A stretch of 64,000 nucleotides of DNA from Tolumonas auensis DSM 9187 (GTDB taxonomy: Bacteria; Pseudomonadota; Gammaproteobacteria; Enterobacterales; Aeromonadaceae). Below, in pieces: positions 48,236-57,879 of this stretch (positions within the stretch are counted from its first letter, which is position 1; each line of letters opens with the position of its first letter). The stretch is taken from assembly GCF_000023065.1 (NCBI RefSeq), contig NC_012691.1:1718501-1782500 (forward strand). Reading direction: 5' to 3'. Made by a program: the position numbers and the translations under genes. The notes beneath the pieces were generated by a model. The model was not told where the DNA came from, made no database searches, and saw only the letters and a list, made by a program, of their open reading frames with translations.

Positions 48236-49093
48236 ATGATGACGCTATTATGTTGGCTTAAAGAGATCGAACGCAGTGGCCATTTACCTATCTGCAGCAG
48301 CCATTTACTATTTGGTGACAAACCGATAGCTGCCCTAATGACCAGTACACTTGCTAATACATTTCCAACAGAACAAGGGCTTGCTGAAATCAAGCTTGAG
48401 ATGAATAAGCAAGGCTATTTCATCGCAACCCATCTTCGTTACGTTGCGCCTGTGATTAATTACGTTCTCTATGCCAAAGCTATTTCATTACTATATAAAG
48501 GCCGTCTCCCCCTCTTTTGTCGGTTTGTTCAGTTATTAGAACGGGTGACCACACCAGAATTAATGCCTTTTGTTGAATATTGGAATACACACCCGGAACA
48601 ATTTGAAGCGTATTTAGTTATGTCCGCAAGCTACCGGGATCATCACGCTTACCGACATGGTTTATTCCAACACAGTGTAGAAGTTGCAGAGCTGGCCTAT
48701 AGCAATGCCATTAGTCTCGGGCATTCTCCTATTGAATGTCAGATCGCACTTTTAGCTGGTCTTTTTCACGATATAGGCAAGGTCTACAGCCAAAGTGAAG
48801 CTAATCTTAAAACTTATCAAACTGGTGCGCATGAATGCCTGAATTTTTCATTATTAGCAGAACCATTAAAGTTTCTGGCGACTCATGATTGGGATGCACA
48901 CCGGATGTTTTCCAGTATGTTGGCACCCTATCAGCAGCACCGTAGTGAACAGTATGCCGTTGAATCAATCTTCCGTTTTGCAGACCATGCTTCATGCTCA
49001 TCTAACAGAACGCACGTATTATTTTTCGGCAAACCCGCTCATTTCCGTTTCTTAAAAAACGGCGACAAAATGGTGCGCAGGTTACCTGCTTGA
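48236..49093 (+). CDS. HD-domain protein (TraI/MobH-like)
   Basis: A 285-residue protein with an HD-superfamily metal phosphohydrolase core: YRDHHAYRHGLFQHSVEVAE, then LLAGLFHDIGKVYS (HD pair near residue 183) and LATHDWDAHRMF. The HHAYRHGL...H arrangement resembles the N-terminal HD domain of integrative-element relaxases (TraI_2), but the relaxase part is absent. GAGG precedes the ATG. It is 10 bases after int, in the same operon. Confidence 0.72.
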   Translation: MMTLLCWLKEIERSGHLPICSSHLLFGDKPIAALMTSTLANTFPTEQGLAEIKLEMNKQGYFIATHLRYVAPVINYVLYAKAISLLYKGRLPLFCRFVQLLERVTTPELMPFVEYWNTHPEQFEAYLVMSASYRDHHAYRHGLFQHSVEVAELAYSNAISLGHSPIECQIALLAGLFHDIGKVYSQSEANLKTYQTGAHECLNFSLLAEPLKFLATHDWDAHRMFSSMLAPYQQHRSEQYAVESIFRFADHASCSSNRTHVLFFGKPAHFRFLKNGDKMVRRLPA

Positions 49094-49131
49094 TGATTGC
49101 CTGTAGATTAACTATTAAAGGGACAGCATAT

Positions 49132-49320
49132 ATGACAGAAAACACGCGGAACCAGAAAGCAGTATCAAGTCACGCTTATGTTATTGGCCTAGATGAAAAC
49201 GGTGATGCCATCATCCAATTTAGCGATGAATTTTGTGTATTGGCCGGATTACAGATCGGCGATGAATTCGAAATTGAAATACAATCTGGGCAAATCATCC
49301 TTTCCAAGATTAAATCTTAA
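49132..49320 (+). CDS. AbrB/MazE-like small DNA-binding protein
   Basis: A 62-residue protein whose second half (IIQFSDEFCVLAGLQIGDEF then EIEIQSGQIILSKI) matches the swapped-hairpin AbrB/MazE fold seen in antitoxins and regulators. It begins with MTENTRNQKAVSSHAYVIGL. It sits 38 bases after the HD gene and probably belongs to that transcript. No toxin gene lies next to it. Confidence 0.6.
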   Translation: MTENTRNQKAVSSHAYVIGLDENGDAIIQFSDEFCVLAGLQIGDEFEIEIQSGQIILSKIKS

Positions 49321-49342
49321 GCTGTATTTCCCAACTAATCTT

Positions 49343-50584
49343 TCAATTCGATTCAAACAGAATATTACCTTCCCCATCCACGGCGATGACATGATGAACA
49401 TCGCTGACGCGAGGAAACTGATATTTCGCGATTTGTGCTGCAACAATTTCTTTCGGCACGGCATGTGCCCGGTTGGCGTTTCCACTATAGATAGCTGTTT
49501 CTGATGCCAGAAAGATCACCAATGTGATTAATGCATGTTGATCCCGTGCCATCGCATAGAGCGGTTTGCGATAGTCTTGCCGCAGATTGGTAGCATCCCA
49601 AACGACAGTGTGCTTTTCACGTAAGTAGTATTTCAATTTTTGCTGTGCCATGGCGACAACTAATTCGGGGTTATCTTGGCAGGCGCGATTGCCCCAAAGC
49701 TCTTCTCTGATCGCATCAAGCGATATGACCGACATGTCATGACAATGGCGCGCTACATAGCGTGATTTACCGATGCCACTTGGCCCACACAATAAAAATA
49801 AGTGAGCATGTTCATCTTTATGACGAGACAATTTCGCGATAGCGCCTTTTAGCGAAGCTAAAGTGCCACGCTGCATGGTATCGACCACCAGTGATTTCAA
49901 ATATCGTTGTGCACTCGGTGACTCGTGGGCAATCAATCGATAAAGTTCATCAATGGAGAAAGATTGATGCCACAACCCATACCCTTCACAGAACATGCGG
50001 TATTGTTCGATATAATCCAGTTGCAGGGGAATTGCTTCGCCAATTCGCCCCTGCATATCCGCGCGTTCAAGCCAGTACAGTAACGCCGGATCAGCTCGAC
50101 GTGACAAAGCGATATACGCACCTTGATTCATGTTCTGTACGACCAGCATTTTCGGTGTCTGATGTTCACCCACCAATCCGAGTACCGTCCAGATCACCGA
50201 AAACGGTAACGGCAATTTCATTAACTGGAATGCCAGATAAGAGCGCCCCTTAGCCTCATGATCCGGAGAGCCGATGCGTTCATGACCTCTGACTATCATT
50301 TTACGGGTACAACGTGTTTTCCCTATATCATGAAAAATCGCCGCTAAAATCAACGACTGGCGTTTTTCCCCTTCAATATAGGCTGCTCCTGTTACCAGCA
50401 ATTGATAGAGTTCGTCCAGCACCATACCGGTATGAATATGTACGTTACCCTCTGCATGCCAACCAGGATCTTGTGGTGTTTTTTTTAAATCATTTAACCA
50501 CGGAATGACCGGACCAAGTTGTTGCACACATTCATCAATGGACGGCGTTGCCGAATGACAAAGTTGCTGAAGCCATTGTTTCAT
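49343..50584 (-). CDS. HD phosphohydrolase / polynucleotide-kinase-like fusion
   Basis: A 413-residue two-domain protein. N-terminal HD domain: HIHTGMVLDELY (about 49-60), LAAIFHDIGKTRC (HD 85-86), LVGEHQTPKM. C-terminal P-loop kinase: LLCGPSGIGKSRYVARH (P-loop about 267-274), VISLDAIREELWG, VVWDATNLRQDYRKPL, and a closing ANRAHAVPKEIV lid. The kinase part is of the T4 polynucleotide-kinase type that acts on 5'-OH RNA or DNA ends. The HD part may remove phosphates. This suggests nucleic-acid end repair. Transcribed against the int operon, ending 22 bases from it. Confidence 0.75.
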   Translation of the reverse strand: MKQWLQQLCHSATPSIDECVQQLGPVIPWLNDLKKTPQDPGWHAEGNVHIHTGMVLDELYQLLVTGAAYIEGEKRQSLILAAIFHDIGKTRCTRKMIVRGHERIGSPDHEAKGRSYLAFQLMKLPLPFSVIWTVLGLVGEHQTPKMLVVQNMNQGAYIALSRRADPALLYWLERADMQGRIGEAIPLQLDYIEQYRMFCEGYGLWHQSFSIDELYRLIAHESPSAQRYLKSLVVDTMQRGTLASLKGAIAKLSRHKDEHAHLFLLCGPSGIGKSRYVARHCHDMSVISLDAIREELWGNRACQDNPELVVAMAQQKLKYYLREKHTVVWDATNLRQDYRKPLYAMARDQHALITLVIFLASETAIYSGNANRAHAVPKEIVAAQIAKYQFPRVSDVHHVIAVDGEGNILFESN

Positions 50585-51071
50585 GCGTTATTTCCTGCCA
50601 TTAGTGCATTCGGTATAACTGAAATATGCTCTCAATGTTGTTTTCTGACTGAACATGGTTGTGGACATTCTCGAGTTAGAAATGGCCACATACCGAATCG
50701 AACATCACCATCTTAGTTTGATACTTCAATACTCAGCATGAGACTTATTCCTCTCCTACAAGTGGTCAGAGCAAAAACTTTTCAAAAAGACCCTTTACCC
50801 AAGCAAATTTTCGATGTAAATTTTAAAAATGCTTCGGCATAAACGAAAACCTAAAATCTAACCGGCCTTCGTGTCTACTTGATCTCGGTATTCTCGGTCT
50901 CCTTCGGGGTTGGAAGTTAGCTAACGCACTCCAATCGCTTAGTTAGTACAGAGGTGCATCATGTCTTACATCACTTAATTGCTTTAACAATCAGTCTTGC
51001 CACTGTCACAGGCTTTTATTATTTCTACGTTATTTATTTAGCGGGGTTTAATTCGCCCCAAGGAAAATATA
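50585..51071. other. Intergenic region, no gene seen
   Basis: 487 bases between divergent genes. It contains one copy of the GTATCAAACTAAGATGG-type motif (minus strand, near 50706-50723) and a GTTAGCTAAC palindrome at 50916-50925. Short repeated TCTCGGT (50882-50900) lies in the leader of the gene at 51072. No RNA gene is identifiable by eye. Confidence 0.4.
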
Positions 51072-51998
51072 ATGTCTCAAATTTCGCAAGGAAAAGATGT
51101 TAAAGCGGCTTTATTGGTCAAATTTGGTGAAAAGGCCAGTAAAGTTAAGGAAGAAACAGAAAAGCAACTTCAATTTACCATTAGAAGCTCGTACATCCTA
51201 CAGACCTTCGGAAGATTGATGAATTGTGAGTCTTATGAACATGTGGTTGCGGAATTAAAATCCTATCCGCCCTATATGCAAGCCAATCCTCATATTCTGC
51301 CGTGTAAGTGGGATATCAAGACTGCCAAAAAGTTTATTGAATCTAATGTAAAAGGGGTGTCTATCAACACGGATGAACCCGTCGAACTTACGCCCAAACA
51401 GCGTAACTGGGTATTATCCCAAATTGTCGATAGCATGGATGACATCTTTAAAGATTTCCCATATGACACTCAACCTATCTCGGAGCTCAATCTAGTGGGC
51501 AAGGCCGTTAATGATCAACTCTTCAATCAAGCGTTGGGTCATTTACAGAAAAATAATTATCCGGTGGAAAAACGTCATAAGTGTTCAGACACTTGGATCT
51601 TTCTATACAGTAAAATCCCGGTGAATGACTTCTGTGAAGTTATAATAGTGACTGATTACAACCGGGTTGAACAAAGGCTGATGGCAGAGCTTACTTCCTT
51701 TAAACGTACCGACCCACGACTGGATGATGTGATTATTATTGGCAACAGTCTGGCCGCTAGCGGAGAACTGCCGGTGCAATTTCGCAGCCTGATAGTGGAA
51801 CCGGAAAACAAGGATGAAAAGCCTTGTATCTTTAGAACCCCAAGCAAAAAAATGACAGCGGTAAGTACCGTATTGTCGTCAGGGAAATGCATGCAGCTTG
51901 CAAAATACGCAGGCAGACCCATTGAGCCATCACAGGTGCCATTTGTCGTCGGGATCTTAAAAGAACTGACGTTATATTTGGAAAGTTTGCTCGATTGA
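51072..51998 (+). CDS. Protein of unknown function
   Basis: A 308-residue soluble protein with no recognised family. Visible features are a helical N-terminus (KFGEKASKVKEETEKQLQFT), a segment RLMNCESYEHVVAELKSYPP, a central ITPKQRNW-like helix and a strand-rich second half (DTWIFLYSKIPVNDFCEVII). No signal peptide or membrane helix. AAGGAAA ribosome site 9 bases upstream and a textbook terminator after it indicate a real single-gene unit. Confidence 0.7.
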   Translation: MSQISQGKDVKAALLVKFGEKASKVKEETEKQLQFTIRSSYILQTFGRLMNCESYEHVVAELKSYPPYMQANPHILPCKWDIKTAKKFIESNVKGVSINTDEPVELTPKQRNWVLSQIVDSMDDIFKDFPYDTQPISELNLVGKAVNDQLFNQALGHLQKNNYPVEKRHKCSDTWIFLYSKIPVNDFCEVIIVTDYNRVEQRLMAELTSFKRTDPRLDDVIIIGNSLAASGELPVQFRSLIVEPENKDEKPCIFRTPSKKMTAVSTVLSSGKCMQLAKYAGRPIEPSQVPFVVGILKELTLYLESLLD

Positions 51999-52007
51999 TC
52001 GGGAATT

Positions 52008-52031
52008 GGCGGCCTAAAAAGCCGCCTTTTT
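52008..52031 (+). terminator. Rho-independent terminator
   Basis: GGCGGC (52008-52013), loop CTAAAAA, GCCGCC (52021-52026), then TTTTT. It follows the unknown gene at 51072 by 10 bases. Confidence 0.9.
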
Positions 52032-52220
52032 CATCACAACACACAAGAAAATCGGTGTTCAATTGGCGGGTTTCGATCTTCCTAGGAAAGACGTTCACGT
52101 TCCAACCTGTTCATAGCAAATCTTTTGTTTTCGGTTGAAGATCCTCATATATACGCCATACGCGCAGAAAAGCCCGTTTCAGTGGTTACATTCATACGTT
52201 ATGAAACTTAGGAGTTCATT

Positions 52221-52799
52221 ATGGGAAGTGCATCAAACAAACCTGAAAATCTAAAACAATGGGAACCATTCAAAAATCGGTTAGAGTCTATTGGTTTTGA
52301 GCGTGTAAATGATGTCGTTGAAAGCGACGCATTTTACGTGGGCTATCAGAAGAACATAACTAACAACTTTATTTTGGTTGTCTGGACTAATATTTATTTT
52401 GCACGATTTAATGTGAGAGCTGAAATTACAGCTCTCACAGCATCCTTTGAAAATACATTGGCATTACAAAGAATGACGCTCAAAGGGAATTCTGCTGCGA
52501 CATTTAAAAACTTCACAACAATTGATCCAGAACTAAGCGAAAGAATTCCTGAGCTAGAGCGTTTAATTGTGAATCGGAGCATAGCTAACAAAGATTTTGC
52601 TGCCGAACACTCTGAAATCACTAAGGTAATATTTCAGTCTGCTAAGGGATCGATCGTTAGTGCGAAATCCTTGATTGGTGGTATTCGTGATCGCGCATCA
52701 ACACAAGTTGCGAAATATATTAAAGGCGTCAAATTTATGGAGTTGGATGACGCCATAAAAAGTAGCTTTTTGGCGACAGAGTGTTGTTCACTATTATAA
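52221..52799 (+). CDS. Protein of unknown function
   Basis: A 192-residue protein without recognised family. The first part (WEPFKNRLESIGFERVNDVV, then FYVGYQKNITNNFILVVWTN) looks like an alpha/beta domain; the rest is helical. AGGAG at good spacing before the ATG supports expression. It is followed by a stable hairpin (52914-52950). Confidence 0.65.
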   Translation: MGSASNKPENLKQWEPFKNRLESIGFERVNDVVESDAFYVGYQKNITNNFILVVWTNIYFARFNVRAEITALTASFENTLALQRMTLKGNSAATFKNFTTIDPELSERIPELERLIVNRSIANKDFAAEHSEITKVIFQSAKGSIVSAKSLIGGIRDRASTQVAKYIKGVKFMELDDAIKSSFLATECCSLL

Positions 52800-52913
52800 T
52801 GCCAGTTAGTCGCAATTACCCAACCAAATTTGAATGATGTTGCATTAGATAATTTGAGGGTAATTTATTTATAACATTTACTGAATGTTGGGTGGAGCAA
52901 ACACACGTATAGG

Positions 52914-52950
52914 CAGCAGCGTGTTAGTTGATTGATCTTACACGCTGCTG
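52914..52950. repeat. Hairpin followed by TGGACAAAA, copy A
   Basis: CAGCAGCGTGT (52914-52924) pairs perfectly with ACACGCTGCTG (52940-52950) around a 15-base loop starting TAGTTGAT, and GGACAAAAG follows. A related structure occurs at 62063-62085. It may be a terminator or a dispersed island repeat. Confidence 0.5.
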
Positions 52951-53044
52951 GACAAAAGCTTGTTTGAGTATTTGCTTAGTGATATTACATTTCGATGCCA
53001 ACTGTCATGATTTTGGGAATTACCGCCCCGCATTGCATCATTAT

Positions 53045-54637
53045 CTAAGCCTCATTATGAACTAAATAATCCTTTTCATACTGTTCCCTATCTAGTACAG
53101 CTAAAATCCCTCGCTTCTCTTCCTCGGTCAGGGAACAGAACGCCTCAATATTCGGTAGTATGTTCGATAAGTAAGGGGACAGAGAGAGGCGCAATACATC
53201 TTGTTCTAGATCCTGCAAAGCTTGGAAGGGGTACTTACTACCAAGGCGGACTATCGTTCTGTCTTTTCTGAAAGCCTTGTTGACAGCTCGTGTAGGCCCT
53301 AGTTGCAGAGATGCAAAATACACATCCAGTGACTGCTCTAATCGACACAGTGGGTTGCAAAGTAGGCCTCTAACGGTATCAGGTTTTGCAAATCGAGTAA
53401 TGAACTCATTGTAAGCTGAAATCAGCATATATTCGCAAGCTTGTCCTTTATAGGGTTCGCTGTGCGTATCCCAGAATATACATTCTGCTGCTGCATTCGC
53501 ATTGGGTTGTACAGTATCTTCATTGTATCTGAAGCAATAAAGGAACACGGCAAGTGTATTGCAGGACTCTCCAGCATGGCCCTGAATTGCTACCTCACTG
53601 AGCACTTTTGTGAGGACCCGAATGATTTCTCGTTCAGTACTAGGTTGTAGCTCATGTCCTTGGATTTCATCTCTCACCAAACTAAGAGATGATTCAAAAA
53701 ACTCAGGTACAACTCAGTTTACTAACCTTTCAAATGTCATCACGCTTGAAAGCAATGCGCGTAAAACATATCCAAGTCCATCTAATTTCTTGAAGTAGTT
53801 ATCTATTAAATGGTCATCTTCAACCCCCGACTTTTCAAACAGGTAACTGAGGCGTTCGATTTTTTTCCCAATTGTTAGATCGGATTTGAATTGTTCCTGC
53901 AACACATAGGGCATAAACAAGCAATTATTGTATTTGATCAGCGCTGTAGTGGCAGCAGCTTTACCTAACTGTTCCCTATGTTCAGACAAAAATACTGCTG
54001 CATCTTTGTGAACAACTGCATGCGCCATAGCATTATAGTAAGTTTCAAAGGGGTGTGAGCTATTTTCAAAAGTCAACATTTGCGTACTGTAGAAACTAAA
54101 CCCATTGAAATCACCGAGGATTTTCTTCAAAGCAATGAACAATAGCCCTCCCATATACAGTGCCTTTACCTTACAAAAGGCAACTTCCTGCTGGATATCA
54201 GTACCAATCTGTTTTTGCTTCCACTCATCGAAACTCAACTTATACGTACTAAAACTGGGATAACTACTTGGTCTGATTTCTCTTACCCATGAAATAGACT
54301 TGTACTTTAGCCCCTCATCTTCCTGCCATTGTTTTAAATACTGCCTCATGTATAACTGAATGTTGAAAGGAAAGTCGCCAGATAATGTCTGCAACATGTT
54401 ATGCAGATGAAATAAAACTCCTTCTTTGTGCTTGGTCGTACGGCGAGTTAACCGCATAAGTAATAGCGGCAATGCTATGTGCTGGTAATAGATTGAAGAT
54501 AGATCACAAGCAGGGAGAGCTTTATTGGTCGGGTAAAGATCGGCAGTGTGTAAGTAACGTAGTATCTTGTCATTTAACTTAAATAAGGCTCGTATTCCTG
54601 CACGATCCACTTTCAAATCCGCTAAGTACTCGATAAG
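53045..54637 (-). pseudogene. C-terminal part of unknown gene broken by IS21 and a TGA
   Basis: Two leftward frames in the same phase: one from the IS border to TGA at 53714-53716 (ending MTFERLVN), and one that continues directly behind (VVPEFFESSLSLVRDEIQGH) to 53045. There is no ATG or ribosome site for the second part, so both are best read as one gene with an in-frame TGA. With the N-terminal piece beyond the IS (57249-57421) it would encode about 585 residues. No family recognised: helical, no membrane segments. Both lesions suggest an abandoned gene. Confidence 0.7.
54633..54637. repeat. Target-site duplication, left copy
   Basis: ATAAG directly left of the IS. The same ATAAG lies directly right of it at 57249-57253. 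Removing the IS and one copy restores an open frame. Confidence 0.9.
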
Positions 54638-54859
54638 TGCGTATTCCGGCGCATCGTGAACAGCCATTCCGGCTGAATGTGAACACCTATTCTGTTTCAA
54701 CGTGAACATCCATTCCGGTTTTATCGTGAACACTTTTACCCGTTTTGCCGGAATGAGTGTTCATCATGCCAGAATCACTGTTCACATTACCCAGAATCCT
54801 TTTCAACGCATTGATTTTCTTAATCTTGATAACCTTTCCCTTTTTCTCCGGGAGAGGCT

Positions 54860-56401
54860 ATGTCTGCCAAGAGGATTGCAATGCGTAAAATCCGTGAAAT
54901 TCTGCGACTCCGGCTTGAGGCTGGCTTATCTGTCCGGCAAATAAATGCCAGCGCCAAAGTCAGTGTTGGCGCTATTCAGAAGCTGCTGAAAAAAGCTGAT
55001 GAACTGTCGTTAAACTGGCCGCTGCCTGCTGAACTGGATGACAGTCAGCTTGCTACGCTGTTTTATCCGCAAGCCGATACCACCGTGTCATCCCGTTATC
55101 AGGTGCCTGACTGGGCTTCAGTGCATCAAGAGCTCAAACGCAAAGGCGTTACCAAACTGCTGCTGTGGGAGGAATATACTCAACGCTTTCCCAATCGTTG
55201 CTTCTGTTATTCCCAGTTTTGCGACCGTTATGCGCAGTGGGGTAAAAAACAAAAACGCTCCATGCGTCAGCACCACCGTGCCGGGGAAAAATGCTTTGTC
55301 GATTACTGTGGACCAACGGTGCCGGTAGTTTCACCGACGACCGGTGAGATCCGTCAGGTCCAGATCTTTGTGGCCGTACTGGGCGCATCCAATTACACCT
55401 ATGCGGAGGCGACGTTCACGCAGTCACTGCCTGACTGGTTACAAAGTCATGTTCGGACCTTTGAGTTCTTTGGCGGTACACCGGAGCTGGTGATCCCAGA
55501 TAATCTGAAAAGTGGTGTCAGTAGCGCTTGTCGTTACGATCCGGAACTGAACCCGAGCTATCAGCAACTGGCGGAGCATTATCAGATCGCCGTCATGCCA
55601 GCTCGGCCTTATAAACCCAAAGACAAAGCGAAGGCTGAAGTGGGTGTGCAGATCGTTGAACGTTGGATCTTAGCCCGTCTTCGGCATTACACCTTCTTCT
55701 CGCTGGCAGAGGTGAATCAGTGTATCCGTACCTTATTAATGGCGCTGAATAATAAACCCTTCAAGCAGTTACCGGGGAACCGCTGTCAGGCGTTTGAATA
55801 CCTCGACCGCCCGGCACTCAAGCCCTTGCCGCTGCATCCCTATCACTATGTCGCCATCAAACGGGTCAAAGTGAATATCGATTACCATGTTCAATTTGAA
55901 CAGCATCATTACTCTGTCCCTCATCAGCTTGTCGGTGAAACACTCGAATTACATGCCTCAGATGGATTGATCCGGGTGTACTTCCGGCAGCAGTTAGTCG
56001 CCTCACATCCCAGAAAACGCGTACCCGGCACCACCACAGAGACCGGTCATATGCCGCTGAAACACAGTCATCAGCAGCAATGGACACCGGGCCGGTTAAA
56101 ACAATGGGCTCAAGATCTTGGACCGGAGGTTTTACGTTGGGTCACTGCCCGGTTAGAGGAAAAAGCGCATCCCGAACAGGCTTATCGTCTATGCCTAGGC
56201 TTACTCAACCTCTGCCGTACTTATCCGGCAACCCGTCTGAACAACAGTTGCCGTCTGGCTAATCAGGAAGGGCTAAATCGTCTGAAACAGATCAAATCGA
56301 TATTAGAAAGCCGTCGGGATGAGCTGCCCGGACATCCCATTGTGACCCTGGAACTGCCGCAGGATCATGAAAATATCCGTGGTCCACAAAGCTTCCACTG
56401 A
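54860..56401 (+). CDS. istA: IS21 transposase IstA
   Basis: A 513-residue transposase with an N-terminal helix-turn-helix (LRLRLEAGLSVRQINASAKV), an rve/DDE catalytic core starting CFVDYCGPTVPV (first Asp), ELVIPDNLKSGV (second Asp) and AKAEVGVQIVERW (the Glu), and a C-terminal beta domain. It makes the DNA cuts and strand transfer. It is 5 bases upstream of istB, and both genes lie within the terminal repeats. Confidence 0.95.
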   Translation: MSAKRIAMRKIREILRLRLEAGLSVRQINASAKVSVGAIQKLLKKADELSLNWPLPAELDDSQLATLFYPQADTTVSSRYQVPDWASVHQELKRKGVTKLLLWEEYTQRFPNRCFCYSQFCDRYAQWGKKQKRSMRQHHRAGEKCFVDYCGPTVPVVSPTTGEIRQVQIFVAVLGASNYTYAEATFTQSLPDWLQSHVRTFEFFGGTPELVIPDNLKSGVSSACRYDPELNPSYQQLAEHYQIAVMPARPYKPKDKAKAEVGVQIVERWILARLRHYTFFSLAEVNQCIRTLLMALNNKPFKQLPGNRCQAFEYLDRPALKPLPLHPYHYVAIKRVKVNIDYHVQFEQHHYSVPHQLVGETLELHASDGLIRVYFRQQLVASHPRKRVPGTTTETGHMPLKHSHQQQWTPGRLKQWAQDLGPEVLRWVTARLEEKAHPEQAYRLCLGLLNLCRTYPATRLNNSCRLANQEGLNRLKQIKSILESRRDELPGHPIVTLELPQDHENIRGPQSFH

Positions 56402-56406
56402 GAGGA

Positions 56407-57168
56407 ATGAACATGACTATACCCACACTCAACCGCTTACGGGAACTGAAACTGGGCGGAATGGCGCACGCATTACAGCAGCAACAGGAACAACCGGGAC
56501 CGTATGCAGAACTGTCGTTTACTGAACGGCTAGCCATGCTGGTTGAACAGGAACATCTGTATCGGGAGCAAAAGAAACAATCGCGGTTACTGCAACAAGC
56601 GCACCTAAAACTCAGTGCGACATTGCAGGAGATCGACTATCAGCATCCGAGGAATGTCGAACGCAATCAAATCGCCCAACTGGCACAAAGCGAATGGATC
56701 AACCGGGGTCAGAATCTGTTGATCACCGGCCCCTGTGGCAGTGGTAAAACCTATCTGGCTTGTGCGTTCGGCCATAACGCCTGTCTGCATGGCTATAGCG
56801 TGCAATATTACCGGCTATCGCGGCTGTTGCAGGCGCTGACGCAAGCGAAAGCAAACGGTAGTTACCCGAAGTTGCTAAGACAGCTAGCCCGGATCCGGTT
56901 ACTGGTGCTGGATGACTGGGGGCTGGAACCACTGACCCAGGCGCATCGCAATGACCTGCTGGAAATCATGGATGATCGGCACGGACAGAGTTCAACCATG
57001 GTCATCAGCCAGTTACCGACAGAACAATGGTACGGAAGTATCGGCGATAACACGCTGGCCGATGCCATCCTTGACCGGTTAATGCACAACGCCCACCGGT
57101 TACAACTTAAAGGAGAATCGATGAGAAAAAGACAGGATAAGTTGACGCAAGATGAACAGTCAGGCTAA
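56407..57168 (+). CDS. istB: IS21 helper ATPase IstB
   Basis: A 253-residue AAA+ ATPase related to DnaC. Walker A TGPCGSGKTYLACA lies at about 103-116, Walker B LLVLDDWGLEP at about 168-178, and DILDRLMHNAHRL near the end is the sensor region. It assists IstA in target capture and transposition. Complete, so the element appears intact. Confidence 0.95.
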   Translation: MNMTIPTLNRLRELKLGGMAHALQQQQEQPGPYAELSFTERLAMLVEQEHLYREQKKQSRLLQQAHLKLSATLQEIDYQHPRNVERNQIAQLAQSEWINRGQNLLITGPCGSGKTYLACAFGHNACLHGYSVQYYRLSRLLQALTQAKANGSYPKLLRQLARIRLLVLDDWGLEPLTQAHRNDLLEIMDDRHGQSSTMVISQLPTEQWYGSIGDNTLADAILDRLMHNAHRLQLKGESMRKRQDKLTQDEQSG

Positions 57169-57248
57169 AACATAATGGACGTGATGCGTTGAGAAAAGAG
57201 GTGTTCACGTTGGGCCAGAATCACTGTTCAACTTCGCCGGAATACGCA

Positions 57249-57421
57249 ATAAGCATTCTTTCCATCATGCAGTGAGCTTCAAACCGCTTGATCAGACTTT
57301 TCTTCTCACTAGGTAGACAGTTGTTACTATCAAATGGAGGCTTTCCCATGCAACTAACGGCCATACGCTCCAAGAATTGGTGAGGATGGTCTAATGGGGT
57401 GAATTTACTAGTGCTATTCAC
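57249..57421 (-). pseudogene. N-terminal part of the IS21-interrupted gene
   Basis: A leftward frame from a GTG at 57421 (MNSTSKFTPLDHPHQFLERM) to the IS border, ending ...MMERMLI. Joined across the IS (one ATAAG removed) it reads RMLIEYLADLKV in phase with the fragment at 53045-54637. GTG start is inferred from an upstream in-frame TAA; the true start may be another codon. Confidence 0.7.
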
Positions 57422-57535
57422 TACAGTCGATCCGATTTACCGTCATCAGACCCTCATTCTACACAGAAATTTCGGTTGTAGTCGCTTAAGATTATTAGCG
57501 ACAGAAACACAACCAATTTAACTACGAGGTATGGT

Positions 57536-57808
57536 ATGAAAAAAAATATCTGCAATTTATACAAAGATTTAAAGGGAACGGGATCTGAACTTCGAGACAA
57601 TCGAGACTATGATCGTTTAACCGAAATGGTCGGAGAGGAAGGTGCAAAACGAGCAATTCGACACAAGCTACATGAACGCAATCTAACTGAACATGAATGG
57701 GTAAGTTATCGCAAGGTTCGCTCAACCCTGCACAATAATCCCTTAAGGGTAAGAGAAGAGGTCGAAGAAGTTAACGCCCTGACGAATGGCCTTGTGAATG
57801 ATGATTAG
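57536..57808 (+). CDS. Small protein of unknown function
   Basis: A 90-residue charged, helical protein (MKKNICNLYKDLKGTGSELR and EEGAKRAIRHKLHERNLTEH). GAGGT 7 bases before the ATG. No recognised family. It lies between the IS-broken gene and the Gabija operon. Confidence 0.55.
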   Translation: MKKNICNLYKDLKGTGSELRDNRDYDRLTEMVGEEGAKRAIRHKLHERNLTEHEWVSYRKVRSTLHNNPLRVREEVEEVNALTNGLVNDD

Positions 57809-57879
57809 TTGTAGTGCTCTTGCCATATCCATAGCATAGAGTCTCGCTCCAATTGGAAAGAGTAGTGGTGAGTTGCAAC

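Larger units (their letters stand above)
54638..57248 (+). mobile_element. IS21-family insertion sequence
   Basis: A 2611-bp element with istA and istB. Terminal inverted repeats of about 50 bases: both ends read TGCGTATTCCGGCG inward, then after 4-5 variable bases TGAACAG and GTGAACACC (left 54638-54687, right 57200-57248). Extra GTGAACA-x-CATTCCGG copies near the left end look like transposase binding sites, as in other IS21 members. It is flanked by 5-bp ATAAG duplications and both genes are intact, so it may still be active. Confidence 0.93.

Noticed and set aside
53714-53716. TGA as a selenocysteine codon
   Set aside because: No SECIS-like hairpin is evident next to it, and the gene is also cut by an IS, so simple decay is more likely.
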